From Demequina rhizosphaerae (GTDB lineage Bacteria; Actinomycetota; Actinomycetes; Actinomycetales; Demequinaceae): a DNA stretch of 64,000 nt. Location of the stretch: NCBI RefSeq assembly GCF_000971255.1, contig NZ_BBMC01000010.1, positions 42,291 through 106,290 on the forward strand, given 5' to 3'. The notes beneath the pieces were generated by a model. That model ran no database searches and was not told the DNA's origin. It worked only from the letters and a program-made list of their open reading frames with translations. Made by a program: the position numbers and the translations under genes. How positions within the stretch are numbered: the first letter of the stretch is position 1; each line of letters starts with the position of its first letter. Below are positions 45,419-54,873 of this stretch, in pieces.

Positions 45419-46584
45419 ACCGGCTCCACCAGCAGGGCCGTGTGGCGGCCCTCGAGCCGCGTGAGGACGAGCGTGGCCCGCTGCGGTCCGCGCAGCTTGA
45501 GCCGCGGCCGCAGCTGCTCGGGGGTGAGGTCGACGCCGCGCTTCTTGATGTCGACGGTGCCCACGTCGCGCGCCCGCAGCTCGCGCGCGAGCACCTTGAC
45601 GTCCAGCGGGAGGCGCTCGAGCACGCGGTACGCGCGGGCGAAGGGCGTCGCGACGGCCGCGTCCGCGGTGAGGTACGCGATCGACGGGTCGACGAGGTGC
45701 GCGCCGAGCTCGTCCGCGAGCACGCCCACGAGCCCCGCGCGGATGACGGCGCCGTCGGGCTCGAGCAGCCACCCGCCCAGCGGTCCGGCGGGCGCACGGT
45801 CGGTCGGTCCCGCGATCTCGTGGCGGTCCTCGCCGCGGATCACCAGCGCGCTGTGGCCGGTCCGGCGCGCGGCCGCGCCGGCCCACAGCCCGACCTCGAC
45901 GACGTCGCCGTCGACGCTCACCCATTGGGCCTCGAAGCCCGCGGGCACGGCCTCGTGCGGCAGTCCCGGCCCGGCCTTCACCCCCAGCGCGCGATAGCGC
46001 GGGGCCAGGTCGAGCACCGCGTCGAGCGGAGGCGAGTAGTCGGACGGGTCGTGGCGCCGGCCGCGGGCGTTGCGGCGCGCGGGGTCCGCGAACACGCCGT
46101 CGACGTCCGCCTCGCCGAGCAGCGCGAGGGAGTCGCCGTGGACCACGTGGGCGTCGGGCCAGGGGGACAGGTTGTGGGTGGCGAGGATCGCGGTGGCCTC
46201 GTCGGCCTCGAACGCCACCACCCCGAGCCCGCGCGCGGCGACCGCCATCGCGTCGGCGCCGAGCCCGGCGGTAAGGTCCGCGACGGCGCGGCATCCGGCC
46301 GCCGCGAAGCGTTCCGCATGCAGCGCCGACACGACCGCGCGCGACGCCTGCTCGAGGCCCGCGCGGTGGAAGGCCATCGCGTCGGCGGCGGGCCCCAGCC
46401 GCGGTCGCGCCTCGCGGCGCAGCTCCGCGAGCGACATCGCGGCGGCGACCAGCGCCGGCTCGTGGCCGTCGCGCCGGAGCCGGCTTGCGACGGCCAGCGC
46501 GTCCCGCGGCGACGTGTCGGCCAGCGACGCCGCGAGCTCGAGGCAGGCGGGGCTCACCGTGAGGCGCGCGGTGGCGGGGTCCAT
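45415..46584 (-). CDS. THUMP-like-domain class I methyltransferase
   Basis: A 389-residue protein with a SAM-binding Rossmann domain in the middle (VADLTAGLGADAMAVAARGL; VVAFEADEATAILATHNLSP; VFADPARRNARG) and a C-terminal THUMP-like domain (VDIKKRGVDLTPEQLRPRLK). The N-terminal part is helical. Proteins of this architecture are widespread in actinobacteria and probably modify RNA, but the substrate is not established. No promoter could be placed. Confidence 0.8.
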   Translation of the reverse strand: MDPATARLTVSPACLELAASLADTSPRDALAVASRLRRDGHEPALVAAAMSLAELRREARPRLGPAADAMAFHRAGLEQASRAVVSALHAERFAAAGCRAVADLTAGLGADAMAVAARGLGVVAFEADEATAILATHNLSPWPDAHVVHGDSLALLGEADVDGVFADPARRNARGRRHDPSDYSPPLDAVLDLAPRYRALGVKAGPGLPHEAVPAGFEAQWVSVDGDVVEVGLWAGAAARRTGHSALVIRGEDRHEIAGPTDRAPAGPLGGWLLEPDGAVIRAGLVGVLADELGAHLVDPSIAYLTADAAVATPFARAYRVLERLPLDVKVLARELRARDVGTVDIKKRGVDLTPEQLRPRLKLRGPQRATLVLTRLEGRHTALLVEPV

Positions 46585-46624
46585 GCCCGGATCCTTTCAC
46601 GCGCCGCGAACAGCGGCCCTCTCG

Positions 46625-46651
46625 TTAGCACTCTCCTGTCGCGAGTGCTAG
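46625..46651 (+). promoter_or_regulatory. CIRCE element (HrcA operator) of groES
   Basis: TTAGCACTC (46625-46633), nine bases and GAGTGCTAG (46643-46651) match the CIRCE consensus, with only the last base differing. A possible promoter overlaps it: TTAGCA as -35 and TAGATT (46649-46654) as -10, 18 bases apart. This implies HrcA repression and heat induction. Confidence 0.9.
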
Positions 46652-46754
46652 ATTGATTCCGCTCGCAAGAGCAAGGATCCCTGGGACCGACCCCCGCGAC
46701 GGCGGTCCCGCAGATCCGCACCCCGAACTTCGAGAACGGAAGGTGAGGTCCGCA

Positions 46755-47048
46755 GTGTCGGTCTCCATCAAGCCCCTGGAGGACAAGGTCGTCGTCAAGG
46801 CCGCCGCGGCCGAGACCACGACGGCGTCCGGCCTCGTGATCCCTGACACCGCCAAGGAGAAGCCCCAGGAGGGCGAGGTCGTGGCGGTCGGCCCGGGTCG
46901 CATCGACGACAACGGCAACCGTGTCCCGCTCGACGTCAACGTCGGCGACAAGGTCATCTACAGCAAGTACGGCGGCACCGAGGTCAAGTACGCCGGCGAG
47001 GAGTACCTCATCCTCTCGGCGCGCGACCTGCTCGCCATCGTCGGCTAA
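46755..47048 (+). CDS. groES: Co-chaperonin GroES
   Basis: GroES caps the GroEL folding chamber. The 97-residue product starts at GTG 46755 ([20 protein letters not shown]) behind GGAAGGTGAGG. Features are [20 protein letters not shown] (the mobile loop that binds GroEL) and [20 protein letters not shown]. groEL is expected directly downstream in most bacteria, but here a strong terminator and then whiB follow, so GroEL must be encoded elsewhere. Confidence 0.96.
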   Translation: MSVSIKPLEDKVVVKAAAAETTTASGLVIPDTAKEKPQEGEVVAVGPGRIDDNGNRVPLDVNVGDKVIYSKYGGTEVKYAGEEYLILSARDLLAIVG

Positions 47049-47063
47049 GCAGCCGCGAGACGC

Positions 47064-47097
47064 GACGGGCCCCGGGGCGACAGCCCCGGGGCCCGTC
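47064..47097 (+). terminator. Terminator after groES
   Basis: A perfect 15-bp stem (47064-47078 with 47083-47097) with the loop GACA begins 15 bases after the groES stop. It confirms that groES is a single-gene transcript here. Confidence 0.85.
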
Positions 47098-47163
47098 CGC
47101 GTTCCCGGGCGAGGCCGCGCCCGTCCCCAGCCGTTCCCGGCCGGGTTCACGTGCGCCGGCATC

Positions 47164-47189
47164 GCGCATCGTCCCCGTGGACGATGCGC
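47164..47189. terminator. Inverted 10-mer pair between groES and whiB
   Basis: GCGCATCGTCC (47164-47174) and GGACGATGCGC (47179-47189) form an 11-bp stem with the four-base loop CCGT. It lies 15 bases beyond the whiB stop, between convergent genes, so it may terminate whiB. Made entirely of two copies of the dispersed word. Confidence 0.75.
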
Positions 47190-47203
47190 GGCCGTGGGCC
47201 CGG

Positions 47204-47494
47204 CTAGCTCGCCTTCTTGAGGCGGCCGGCGAGGATGGCGTGACGCTCGTCCTCGCTCAGCCCGCCCCAGACCCCGAAGGGCTCGCGCGCCTGGAGCGAG
47301 CGCTCCCGGCACGTGTCGAGCACGGGGCATCCGGAGCAGAACTCCTTGGCCGCCTCCGCCCGGCGACGTCGCGCAGCGCCGCGCTCGCCCTCCGGGTGGA
47401 AGAACAGGTCCGGGTCGGCGGCCCGGCACGCGCCTTCGTATTGCCACTCCCACTGATCCTGAGTCGGTGCGGGCAGTTTCGCCGCGGCCTCCAT
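47204..47494 (-). CDS. WhiB-family iron-sulfur transcription factor
   Basis: WhiB proteins bind a [4Fe-4S] cluster and regulate development or redox responses through sigma-A. The 96-residue protein (ATG 47494, preceded by GAGGGGG; GTG 47497 is in frame) has the four cysteines in GACRAADPDLFF and EFCSGCPVLDTC, then the GVWGG turn and a basic C-terminus (AILAGRLKKAS). Its place between groES and guaB matches whiB3 of Mycobacterium tuberculosis, but orthology is an inference from position. Confidence 0.92.
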   Translation of the reverse strand: MEAAAKLPAPTQDQWEWQYEGACRAADPDLFFHPEGERGAARRRRAEAAKEFCSGCPVLDTCRERSLQAREPFGVWGGLSEDERHAILAGRLKKAS

Positions 47495-47692
47495 CACGCC
47501 CCCTCATGGGTTCGTTCGCCGGCCTGCCCCCAGATGGCCCCATTGCCACCCAAGCCGAACATCGGTGCTGGTCAAACGCTCCCTTCGGGCTTGTGGCCCT
47601 CCGGTCGCCGCTCCCTCACTGACATTCATAACACCGTGTCACGGCGATGGGAAGGGGCGATTTGCCTGGTTTCTCCCGTGGGTCCGACAGCC

Positions 47693-49216
<1,524 letters not shown>

Positions 49217-49234
49217 GCGCGGCGCGGCCCGCGC

Positions 49235-49984
49235 GTGGATCTCGCCTGGCAGACGCTGGCGATCCTCGCGGTCGTCGCGCTGGTCGCCGGGTTCCTCGAC
49301 ACGCTCGCGGGCGGGGGAGGGCTGCTGACGCTGCCCGCCCTCCTGCTCGCCGGCGTGCCGCCGCTGCAGGCGCTCGGCACCAACAAGCTGCAGGGGTCCT
49401 TCGGGACCGGCATGGCGACGTGGCAGGTGATCCGGCGCCGCCGCGTGCGATGGGACGATGCGCGCTGGCCGATGCTGTGGGCCTTCCTCGGGTCCGCGGC
49501 AGGGTCGGTGGCGATCCAGTTCGCCGACCCCGAGCCGCTGCGGGTGGTCATCCCCGTGGTGCTCGCGGTCATCGCCGCGTACTTCGCGTTCGTGCCCAAG
49601 GCGCACCACCCGCCCGATCACGAGCGCATGAGCGCCGCGCCCTACGAGGCGACCGTGGTTCCCGCGATCGGCGCCTACGACGGCGCGTTCGGGCCCGGCA
49701 CCGGCTCGCTGTTCGCGCTGTCCGGCGTGACGCTGCGCGCGTACCCGCTCGTGCGGTCGACGGCCGTCGCCAAGACGCTCAACTTCGCGACCAACATCGC
49801 GTCGCTGCTGGTGTTCGCCTTCGCCGGGCAGATGGCGTGGGCGGTGGGCGGCGCGATGATCGGCGGCCAGCTCGTGGGGGCGTACGTCGCCTCGCACGTG
49901 CTGTTCAAGGTGAACCCCGTGGTGCTGCGGGTGCTCATCGTGGTGGTGAGCGTCGCGATGCTGGTGCGGTACCTGCTGGGCTGA
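49235..49984 (+). CDS. TSUP-family (TauE/SafE) anion transporter
   Basis: A 249-residue membrane protein with about eight hydrophobic segments arranged as two halves. The family motifs are AGFLDTLAGGGGLLTLPALL, QALGTNKLQGSFGTGMATWQ and, in the second half, GAYDGAFGPGTGSLFALSGV and TLNFATNIASLL. TSUP proteins move sulfite, sulfonates or organic acids; a sulfite role would fit the nearby sulfatase only loosely. It is probably cotranscribed with guaB. The 10-mer at 49453 is read Asp-Asp-Ala. Confidence 0.88.
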   Translation: MDLAWQTLAILAVVALVAGFLDTLAGGGGLLTLPALLLAGVPPLQALGTNKLQGSFGTGMATWQVIRRRRVRWDDARWPMLWAFLGSAAGSVAIQFADPEPLRVVIPVVLAVIAAYFAFVPKAHHPPDHERMSAAPYEATVVPAIGAYDGAFGPGTGSLFALSGVTLRAYPLVRSTAVAKTLNFATNIASLLVFAFAGQMAWAVGGAMIGGQLVGAYVASHVLFKVNPVVLRVLIVVVSVAMLVRYLLG

Positions 49985-50019
49985 GCCGCGCCGGCCGGCC
50001 CGGCCCCCGCCGACCCGTG

Positions 50020-50099
50020 CGCAACCGGCGTACCGGAGCGGTCTCGTGCTCCGTGAGCAGGCACGATGCGGTCGAGTCGCGTCTGATACGCCGGTTGCG
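50020..50099. repeat. 80-bp element with 13-bp terminal inverted repeats
   Basis: CGCAACCGGCGTA (50020-50032) and TACGCCGGTTGCG (50087-50099) are perfect inverted repeats 54 bases apart. The interior holds a small GCTC/GAGC hairpin and a GCACGATGCG variant of the dispersed word. It lies between convergent TSUP and gdhA genes. It could be a bidirectional terminator, a REP/MITE-like element or a structured RNA. Confidence 0.6.
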
Positions 50100-50131
50100 T
50101 GAGGTGGTGGGTGGCGGGCGGCCGGCGCCGA

Positions 50132-51409
50132 TCAGGGGTAGAGGCCGCGCAGGCGGTGGGCCTCCGTGACGCGCTGGACCGCGAGGGCGGTGGCGGCCTC
50201 GCGATAGGACAGGCCGTGGGCCGTCGAGTAGTCGACCACGTCGTGCCACGCGCGGGTCATGCGCTCCTCGAGGCGGTCGTTCACGTCCCGCTCCGACCAC
50301 TGGTACGCCTGGTTGGCCTGCACCCACTCGAAGTAGGACACGACCACGCCGCCCGCGTTCGCGAGGATGTCGGGCACGACGAGGACGTCCTTGTCGGCAA
50401 GGATCGCGTCGGCCTCGCGGGTGGTGGGGCCGTTCGCGCCCTCGACGATGATCTTCGCCTGCACCTTCCCGGCGTTGTCGCCGGTGAGGACGCCCTCGAC
50501 CGCGGCCGGGACCACCACGTCGACGTCGAGCGTGAGGATCGAGCCCGGGTCGATCTGCTCGGTGCCCTCGAAGCCCGCGACCGAGCCGGTCGCGTCGACG
50601 TGCTCCGCGAGGCGGCCGATGTCGAGGCCGCGCTCGTCGTAGATGGCGCCGTCGATGTCGGACACGGCGAGGACCTTGACGCCGGCCGCGGCGAGGAAGC
50701 GGGCCGCGTCGCGGCCGACCTTGCCGAAGCCCTGCACCGAGGCGGTGGTGCGCGCCGGGTCGAGCCCGTGCGAGGCCATCGCCATGAGCGCGATGTGGGC
50801 GACGCCGCGCGACGTGGCCGCGGCCCGGCCGAGCGAGCCGCCCAGGCTCACGGGCTTGCCGGTGACGACGCCGGGGACCGTGTGACCCATCGCGGCCGAG
50901 TAGGTGTCCATCATCCAGGCCATCGTCCGCTCGTCGGTGCCGATGTCCGGCGCGGGGATGTCCTTGGTGGGCCCGATGATCGGCAGGATCTCCGACGTGT
51001 AGCGTCGCGTGACGCGCTCGAGCTCCGCGAGCGAGTGCTCGCGCGGGTCGATCGCGATGCCGCCCTTCGCGCCGCCGTACGGCACGTCCACGAGCGCGCA
51101 CTTCCAGGTCATCCACATGGCGAGCGCGCGGACCTCGTCGAGGTCGACGTTGGCGGCGAAGCGGAGGCCGCCCTTGGCGGGGCCGCGCGAGAAGTTGTGC
51201 TGCACGCGGTAGCCCGAGTAGACCGCGATCGAGCCGTCGTCACGGCGGAGCGGGACGCTCACCATGAGCTCCCGTCGCGGGGTCGAGAGCATCTGGCGGG
51301 TTCCGCCGTTGAAGCCCAGGTGTGCGAGCGCCGACTCGAGCTGTGCGAGCGCGTCCGCGAGGGGGCCGGCCCCGGTAGGGGTGGCCGTCGTGGTGGTGGA
51401 CCACGTCAT
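50132..51409 (-). CDS. Glutamate dehydrogenase (Glu/Leu/Phe/Val dehydrogenase family)
   Basis: This 425-residue enzyme interconverts glutamate and 2-oxoglutarate. Motifs: YSGYRVQHNFSRGPAKGGLR with the substrate lysine, CALVDVPYGGAKGGIAIDPR with the catalytic lysine, and the nucleotide site ASVQGFGKVGRDAARFL. Length and the FxxxxGPAKGGLR pattern fit the NAD-type hexameric GdhA/RocG group. The ATG (51409) follows GGAGG. ACAGTA at 51436-51441 (TACTGT on the minus strand) may be its -10. Confidence 0.92.
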   Translation of the reverse strand: MTWSTTTTATPTGAGPLADALAQLESALAHLGFNGGTRQMLSTPRRELMVSVPLRRDDGSIAVYSGYRVQHNFSRGPAKGGLRFAANVDLDEVRALAMWMTWKCALVDVPYGGAKGGIAIDPREHSLAELERVTRRYTSEILPIIGPTKDIPAPDIGTDERTMAWMMDTYSAAMGHTVPGVVTGKPVSLGGSLGRAAATSRGVAHIALMAMASHGLDPARTTASVQGFGKVGRDAARFLAAAGVKVLAVSDIDGAIYDERGLDIGRLAEHVDATGSVAGFEGTEQIDPGSILTLDVDVVVPAAVEGVLTGDNAGKVQAKIIVEGANGPTTREADAILADKDVLVVPDILANAGGVVVSYFEWVQANQAYQWSERDVNDRLEERMTRAWHDVVDYSTAHGLSYREAATALAVQRVTEAHRLRGLYP

Positions 51410-51468
51410 TGTGACCTCCAGAGGTGTGTCCCATGACAGTAACCCCGTCCGGAGGGCGGCCCGTACGC

Positions 51469-51506
51469 CGCGTGGGCCAGGCGACGACGCACGGCTGGCC
51501 CACGCG
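51469..51506. terminator. Hairpin between the exonuclease and gdh genes
   Basis: CGCGTGGGCCAG (51469-51480) pairs with CTGGCCCACGCG (51495-51506), 12 bp, with a 14-base loop. It lies downstream of the exonuclease stop and upstream of gdh, both on the minus strand, so it is probably the exonuclease terminator. An exact dispersed 10-mer (51543) sits between it and that stop. Confidence 0.6.
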
Positions 51507-51556
51507 TACAGCGGGGGCCGGGCCTCCGTTGCGCTAGGCGCGGGACGATGCGGCGG

Positions 51557-52324
51557 TCAGAACAGCGTGCCCGCGTCGTCCTCGTCGGGTGCCCCGGCCG
51601 ACGCGGCGGCGAGCGCCGGCTCCGCGACGGGCCAGATGGGGTCAGGAAGGTCGTCCGTGGTGCCCTTGGACTTGAGCCAGGCGCCGAAGCGCACCGCCCA
51701 GTCGTGGTGCGCGGCGGCCTGCAGGTCGTGCAGCGAGTCGAGCGGGGTGTCGCGCATCGCGGGATGCGCGGCGGCGAGCGCGTGGACCAGCTCGAGCGTG
51801 GCGAGCACGTCCGCATCCGCGGCGTGGAGGTCGTCCGCGACGACCTTGACCGCGTAGATGGTGCACAGGTCGATGAGCTTGCGCTTGCCCTTGCGGTACT
51901 GGTCGAGCTTGCGGTCGAGCACCAGCGGGTCCACCACGGGACGCACCTCGCCGCCGTCGAGCCGCGACGCGAGCGACGGCAGGCCGTGGCGCGCGAGCTC
52001 GTGCTCCAGGAGGGTGAGGTCGAACTGGGCGTTGAACGCCACGACCGGGAAGCCCGCGTCGAGCGCGTCCGCGAGGGCGGTCGCGATCTCCTCGAGCGCC
52101 TCCGGCGGCTGCACGCCCTCGGCCTGCGCCTTCTCCGTGGAGATGCCGTGCACCGCGCTCGCGGAGGCGGGGATGTCGACGCCCGGGTCGATCAGCCAGG
52201 TGCGGGTGGTGACGTCCTCACCCCGCCGCGTGATGACCGCGGCGGTGACGATGCGGTCGTGGGCGGTGGACACGCCCGTCGTCTCGGTGTCGAAGCCCAC
52301 CATGGTCTCGTCGAGCCAGCTCAT
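51557..52324 (-). CDS. DnaQ-like 3'-5' exonuclease domain protein
   Basis: The 255-residue protein has an RNase D/DnaQ-type exonuclease fold: ExoI VGFDTETTGVSTAHDRIVTA, ExoII VVAFNAQFDLTLLEHELARH and ExoIII region LHAADADVLATLELV, supplying the DEDD acids. The C-terminal 50 residues are variable. It may act in DNA repair or RNA turnover. ATG 52324 lies six bases after CAGGCT (52336-52331), so it is probably leaderless. In actinobacteria such genes often carry the label 3'-5' exonuclease. Confidence 0.85.
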   Translation of the reverse strand: MSWLDETMVGFDTETTGVSTAHDRIVTAAVITRRGEDVTTRTWLIDPGVDIPASASAVHGISTEKAQAEGVQPPEALEEIATALADALDAGFPVVAFNAQFDLTLLEHELARHGLPSLASRLDGGEVRPVVDPLVLDRKLDQYRKGKRKLIDLCTIYAVKVVADDLHAADADVLATLELVHALAAAHPAMRDTPLDSLHDLQAAAHHDWAVRFGAWLKSKGTTDDLPDPIWPVAEPALAAASAGAPDEDDAGTLF

Positions 52325-52444
52325 GGTCCTAGCCTGGCACGCCCCTCCGACCTTCCGTGCGACGTTGTCCCCAGGCGCTGCGCGCCCCCGTCCCCCGCGC
52401 ATCGTCCCGCCGCCCTGTCCCACCCGGACGATAGGGTGGAGCCC

Positions 52445-53569
52445 GTGAGCAACGAGATCGAGATCGGCCGCGGCAAGCGCGGTCGCCGTGCCTACTCCTT
52501 CGACGACATCGCGGTGGTGCCGTCGCGACGCACGCGCGACCCCAAGGTGGTGAGCCTCGGCTGGCAGATCGACGCATTCCAGTTCGAGATCCCCGTGATC
52601 GGCGCCCCGATGGACTCGGTGATGAGCCCCGCGACCGCGATCGCGCTGGGCAACGCGGGCGGCCTCGGCGTGCTCGACCTCGAGGGCGTGTGGACGCGCT
52701 ACGAGGACCCCAGCGCCATGCTCGAGGAGATCGCGGCGCTGGAGCCTGAGGCCGCGACCGCGCGCATGCAGGAGATCTACCGCGAGCCCATCAAGGACGA
52801 GCTCATCACCGCGCGGCTCCAGGAGATCCGCGCGGCGGGCGTGGTGGTCGCGGGCGCGCTGAGCCCGCAGCGCACGCAGGAGCACTACGAGACGGTGCTC
52901 AAGGCCGGCGTCGACCTCTTCGTCATCCGCGGCACCACGGTGTCCGCCGAGCACGTCTCGGACGGCGCCGAGCCGCTCAACCTCAAGAAGTTCATCTACG
53001 ACCTCGACGTGCCGGTCATCGTCGGCGGCGCCTCGACCTACCAAGCCGCGCTGCACCTCATGCGCACCGGCGCCGCGGGCGTGCTCGTCGGCTTCGGCGG
53101 CGGGGCCGCCCAGACCACGCGTACCACGCTCGGCATCCACGCGCCCATGGCGACCGCGGTGTCCGACGTGGCCGCCGCGCGCCGCGACTACCTCGACGAG
53201 TCCGGCGGCCGCTACGTCCACGTCATCGCGGACGGCGGCCTGGGCCGCTCGGGCGACATCGTCAAGGCGATCGCGTGCGGCGCGGACGCCATCATGCTCG
53301 GCGCCGCCCTCGCGCGCGCCGAGGAGGCGCCGGGCGCGGGCTTCCACTGGGGCCCCGAGGCGCACCACCCCGAGCTGCCGCGCGGGGAGCGGGTCCACGT
53401 GGGCACCACCGGCGCGCTCGACGAGATCCTCTTCGGCCCCGGCACCCACGCGGACGGCACGTCCAACCTCATGGGCGCGCTGCGGCGGTCGATGGCCACC
53501 ACCGGCTACTCGGACCTCAAGGAGTTCCAGCGCGTCGACATCGTCGTGAGCCCCTACCAGGCGGGCTGA
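52445..53569 (+). CDS. guaB3: GuaB3-family IMP dehydrogenase-related protein
   Basis: A 374-residue IMPDH/GMPR-family protein without CBS domains. The GuaB3 N-terminus EIEIGRGKRGRRAYSFDDIA is clear. GAPMDSVMSPATAIALGNAG and VGGASTYQAALHLMRTGAAG form the barrel; the catalytic loop of true IMPDH (with Cys) is replaced by LVGFGGGAAQTTRTTLGI. IMPDH activity has been reported for a cyanobacterial GuaB3; the actinobacterial role is less clear. GTG 52445 is seven bases after TAGGGT (52432-52437). A strong terminator follows. Confidence 0.9.
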   Translation: MSNEIEIGRGKRGRRAYSFDDIAVVPSRRTRDPKVVSLGWQIDAFQFEIPVIGAPMDSVMSPATAIALGNAGGLGVLDLEGVWTRYEDPSAMLEEIAALEPEAATARMQEIYREPIKDELITARLQEIRAAGVVVAGALSPQRTQEHYETVLKAGVDLFVIRGTTVSAEHVSDGAEPLNLKKFIYDLDVPVIVGGASTYQAALHLMRTGAAGVLVGFGGGAAQTTRTTLGIHAPMATAVSDVAAARRDYLDESGGRYVHVIADGGLGRSGDIVKAIACGADAIMLGAALARAEEAPGAGFHWGPEAHHPELPRGERVHVGTTGALDEILFGPGTHADGTSNLMGALRRSMATTGYSDLKEFQRVDIVVSPYQAG

Positions 53570-53580
53570 CAGGCACCCTT

Positions 53581-53618
53581 CGAGAGCGCCCGGGCGAGCG
53601 ATCGCCCGGGCGCTCTCG
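53581..53618 (+). terminator. Terminator after guaB3
   Basis: A perfect 17-bp stem (53581-53597 with 53602-53618) has the loop GCGA. Its inner 30 bases are nearly identical to the terminator after the next gene (54838-54867). Confidence 0.85.
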
Positions 53619-53647
53619 CGTGCCGGGGAATATCGCGGGCGGAGCTC

Positions 53648-53674
53648 GTGTCATCATCTACATGACACGTGTCA
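53648..53674 (+). promoter_or_regulatory. Operator-like nested palindromes before the alcohol dehydrogenase gene
   Basis: GTGTCAT (53648-53654), seven bases and ATGACAC (53662-53668) form an inverted repeat. TGACACGTGTCA (53663-53674) is a perfect 12-bp palindrome sharing its right arm. GTGTCA/TGACAC half sites thus occur three times. This looks like a TetR- or MarR-type operator; no regulator gene is adjacent. Confidence 0.6.
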
Positions 53675-53732
53675 ATCAATGGCGCCGCGACCGTGCCGCA
53701 TCCGTCCCTGGGCGCCGCGAAGGAGTCCCCCG

Positions 53733-54827
53733 ATGAAGGCGCTGCGGTTCACCGACTGGAAGACCAAGCCGTCCCTGCAGGAGATCGACCGGCCCACCCC
53801 CGGCCCGGGCGAGGTGCTGCTCAAGGTGGCAGGCGCGGGCGCCTGCCACAGCGACGTCGCCGTCTACGAGCAGTTCGACGAGACGACCGTGGGCCCCCAG
53901 CTCGCGCCCGCGTACACCCTCGGCCACGAGACGGCCGGCTGGATCGAGGAGGTCGGCGAGGGCGTGCTGGGCCTCACCCAGGGCGACGCGTACCTCGTGT
54001 ACGGGCCGATGGGCTGCGGCCACTGCCCGGCGTGCTCGCGCGGGCAGGACACCTACTGCGAGAACGCCGCGCAGACGCCGTTCCTCGCCTCCGGCCTCGG
54101 CCGCGACGGCGGCATGGCGGAGTACATGACGGTGCCCGCGCGCAACCTCGTGCCGCTCGGCGACGCCGACCCGGTGGCCGCCGCTCCCCTCGCGGACGCG
54201 GGCCTCACGCCGTACCACGCGATCAAGCTGGCCCTCCCCAAGCTCGCGGGCGGCGGCAAGACGGCGCTCGTCATCGGCCTGGGCGGCCTGGGGCAGCTCG
54301 CGGTCCAGATCCTCAAGGCGACCACCGCGGCGACGGTCATCGCGACGGACATGAAGACGGACGCGATGATGCTCGCCGAGTCCCGCGGCGCGGTCACGGT
54401 CCCCGCGGGGGACGAGCAGGCGGCGCGCATCCGCGAGCTCACCGGCGGCAAGGGCGTCGACGCCGTCTTCGACTTCGTGGGCCTCACCCCCACGATCCGG
54501 CTCGCGCAGCAGGTGGTCGCGAAGCAGGGGCGCATCACGGTCGTCGGGATCGCGGGCGGCCCGGTCCAGTGGGACTTCTACTCGAACCCCTACGAGGCCG
54601 AGCTGACCAACACCTACTGGGGCACCATGGAGGAGCTCCACGAGCTCGCCGCGCTGTACCGCGACGGCCACCTCGAGGTCGACGTCACGACCTTCGGGAT
54701 CGACGAGGCGCTGACCGCCTACGAGCACCTGGAGAAGGGCACGCTGCTGGGCCGTGCGGTCGTGGTGCCGCATCCCGCATCCGCCGAGGCCGGGGTCGCG
54801 TCGGCCGACGCGCTGGCGGCGGTCTAG
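53733..54827 (+). CDS. Zinc-dependent alcohol dehydrogenase (MDR family)
   Basis: The 364-residue protein is a zinc medium-chain dehydrogenase. The catalytic zinc ligands are in GAGACHSDVAVYE and TLGHETAGWIEEVG, the structural zinc cysteines in CGHCPACSRGQDTYCE, and the NAD site is VIGLGGLGQLAVQILK. Similar proteins are annotated NAD(P)-dependent or propanol-preferring alcohol dehydrogenase; the substrate is unknown. ATG 53733 follows AAGGAG. An operator-like palindrome upstream suggests induction. Both sides are bounded by near-identical terminators. Confidence 0.88.
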   Translation: MKALRFTDWKTKPSLQEIDRPTPGPGEVLLKVAGAGACHSDVAVYEQFDETTVGPQLAPAYTLGHETAGWIEEVGEGVLGLTQGDAYLVYGPMGCGHCPACSRGQDTYCENAAQTPFLASGLGRDGGMAEYMTVPARNLVPLGDADPVAAAPLADAGLTPYHAIKLALPKLAGGGKTALVIGLGGLGQLAVQILKATTAATVIATDMKTDAMMLAESRGAVTVPAGDEQAARIRELTGGKGVDAVFDFVGLTPTIRLAQQVVAKQGRITVVGIAGGPVQWDFYSNPYEAELTNTYWGTMEELHELAALYRDGHLEVDVTTFGIDEALTAYEHLEKGTLLGRAVVVPHPASAEAGVASADALAAV

Positions 54828-54837
54828 CCGAGGCGCG

Positions 54838-54865
54838 GCGCCCGGGTGAGCGATCGCCCGGGCGC
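54838..54865 (+). terminator. Terminator after the alcohol dehydrogenase gene
   Basis: A 12-bp stem (54838-54849 with 54854-54865, one T.G wobble) has the loop GCGA. It also stands between convergent genes, so it may serve the ACT-domain gene on the other strand. Confidence 0.75.
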
Positions 54866-54873
54866 TCGGGTCG

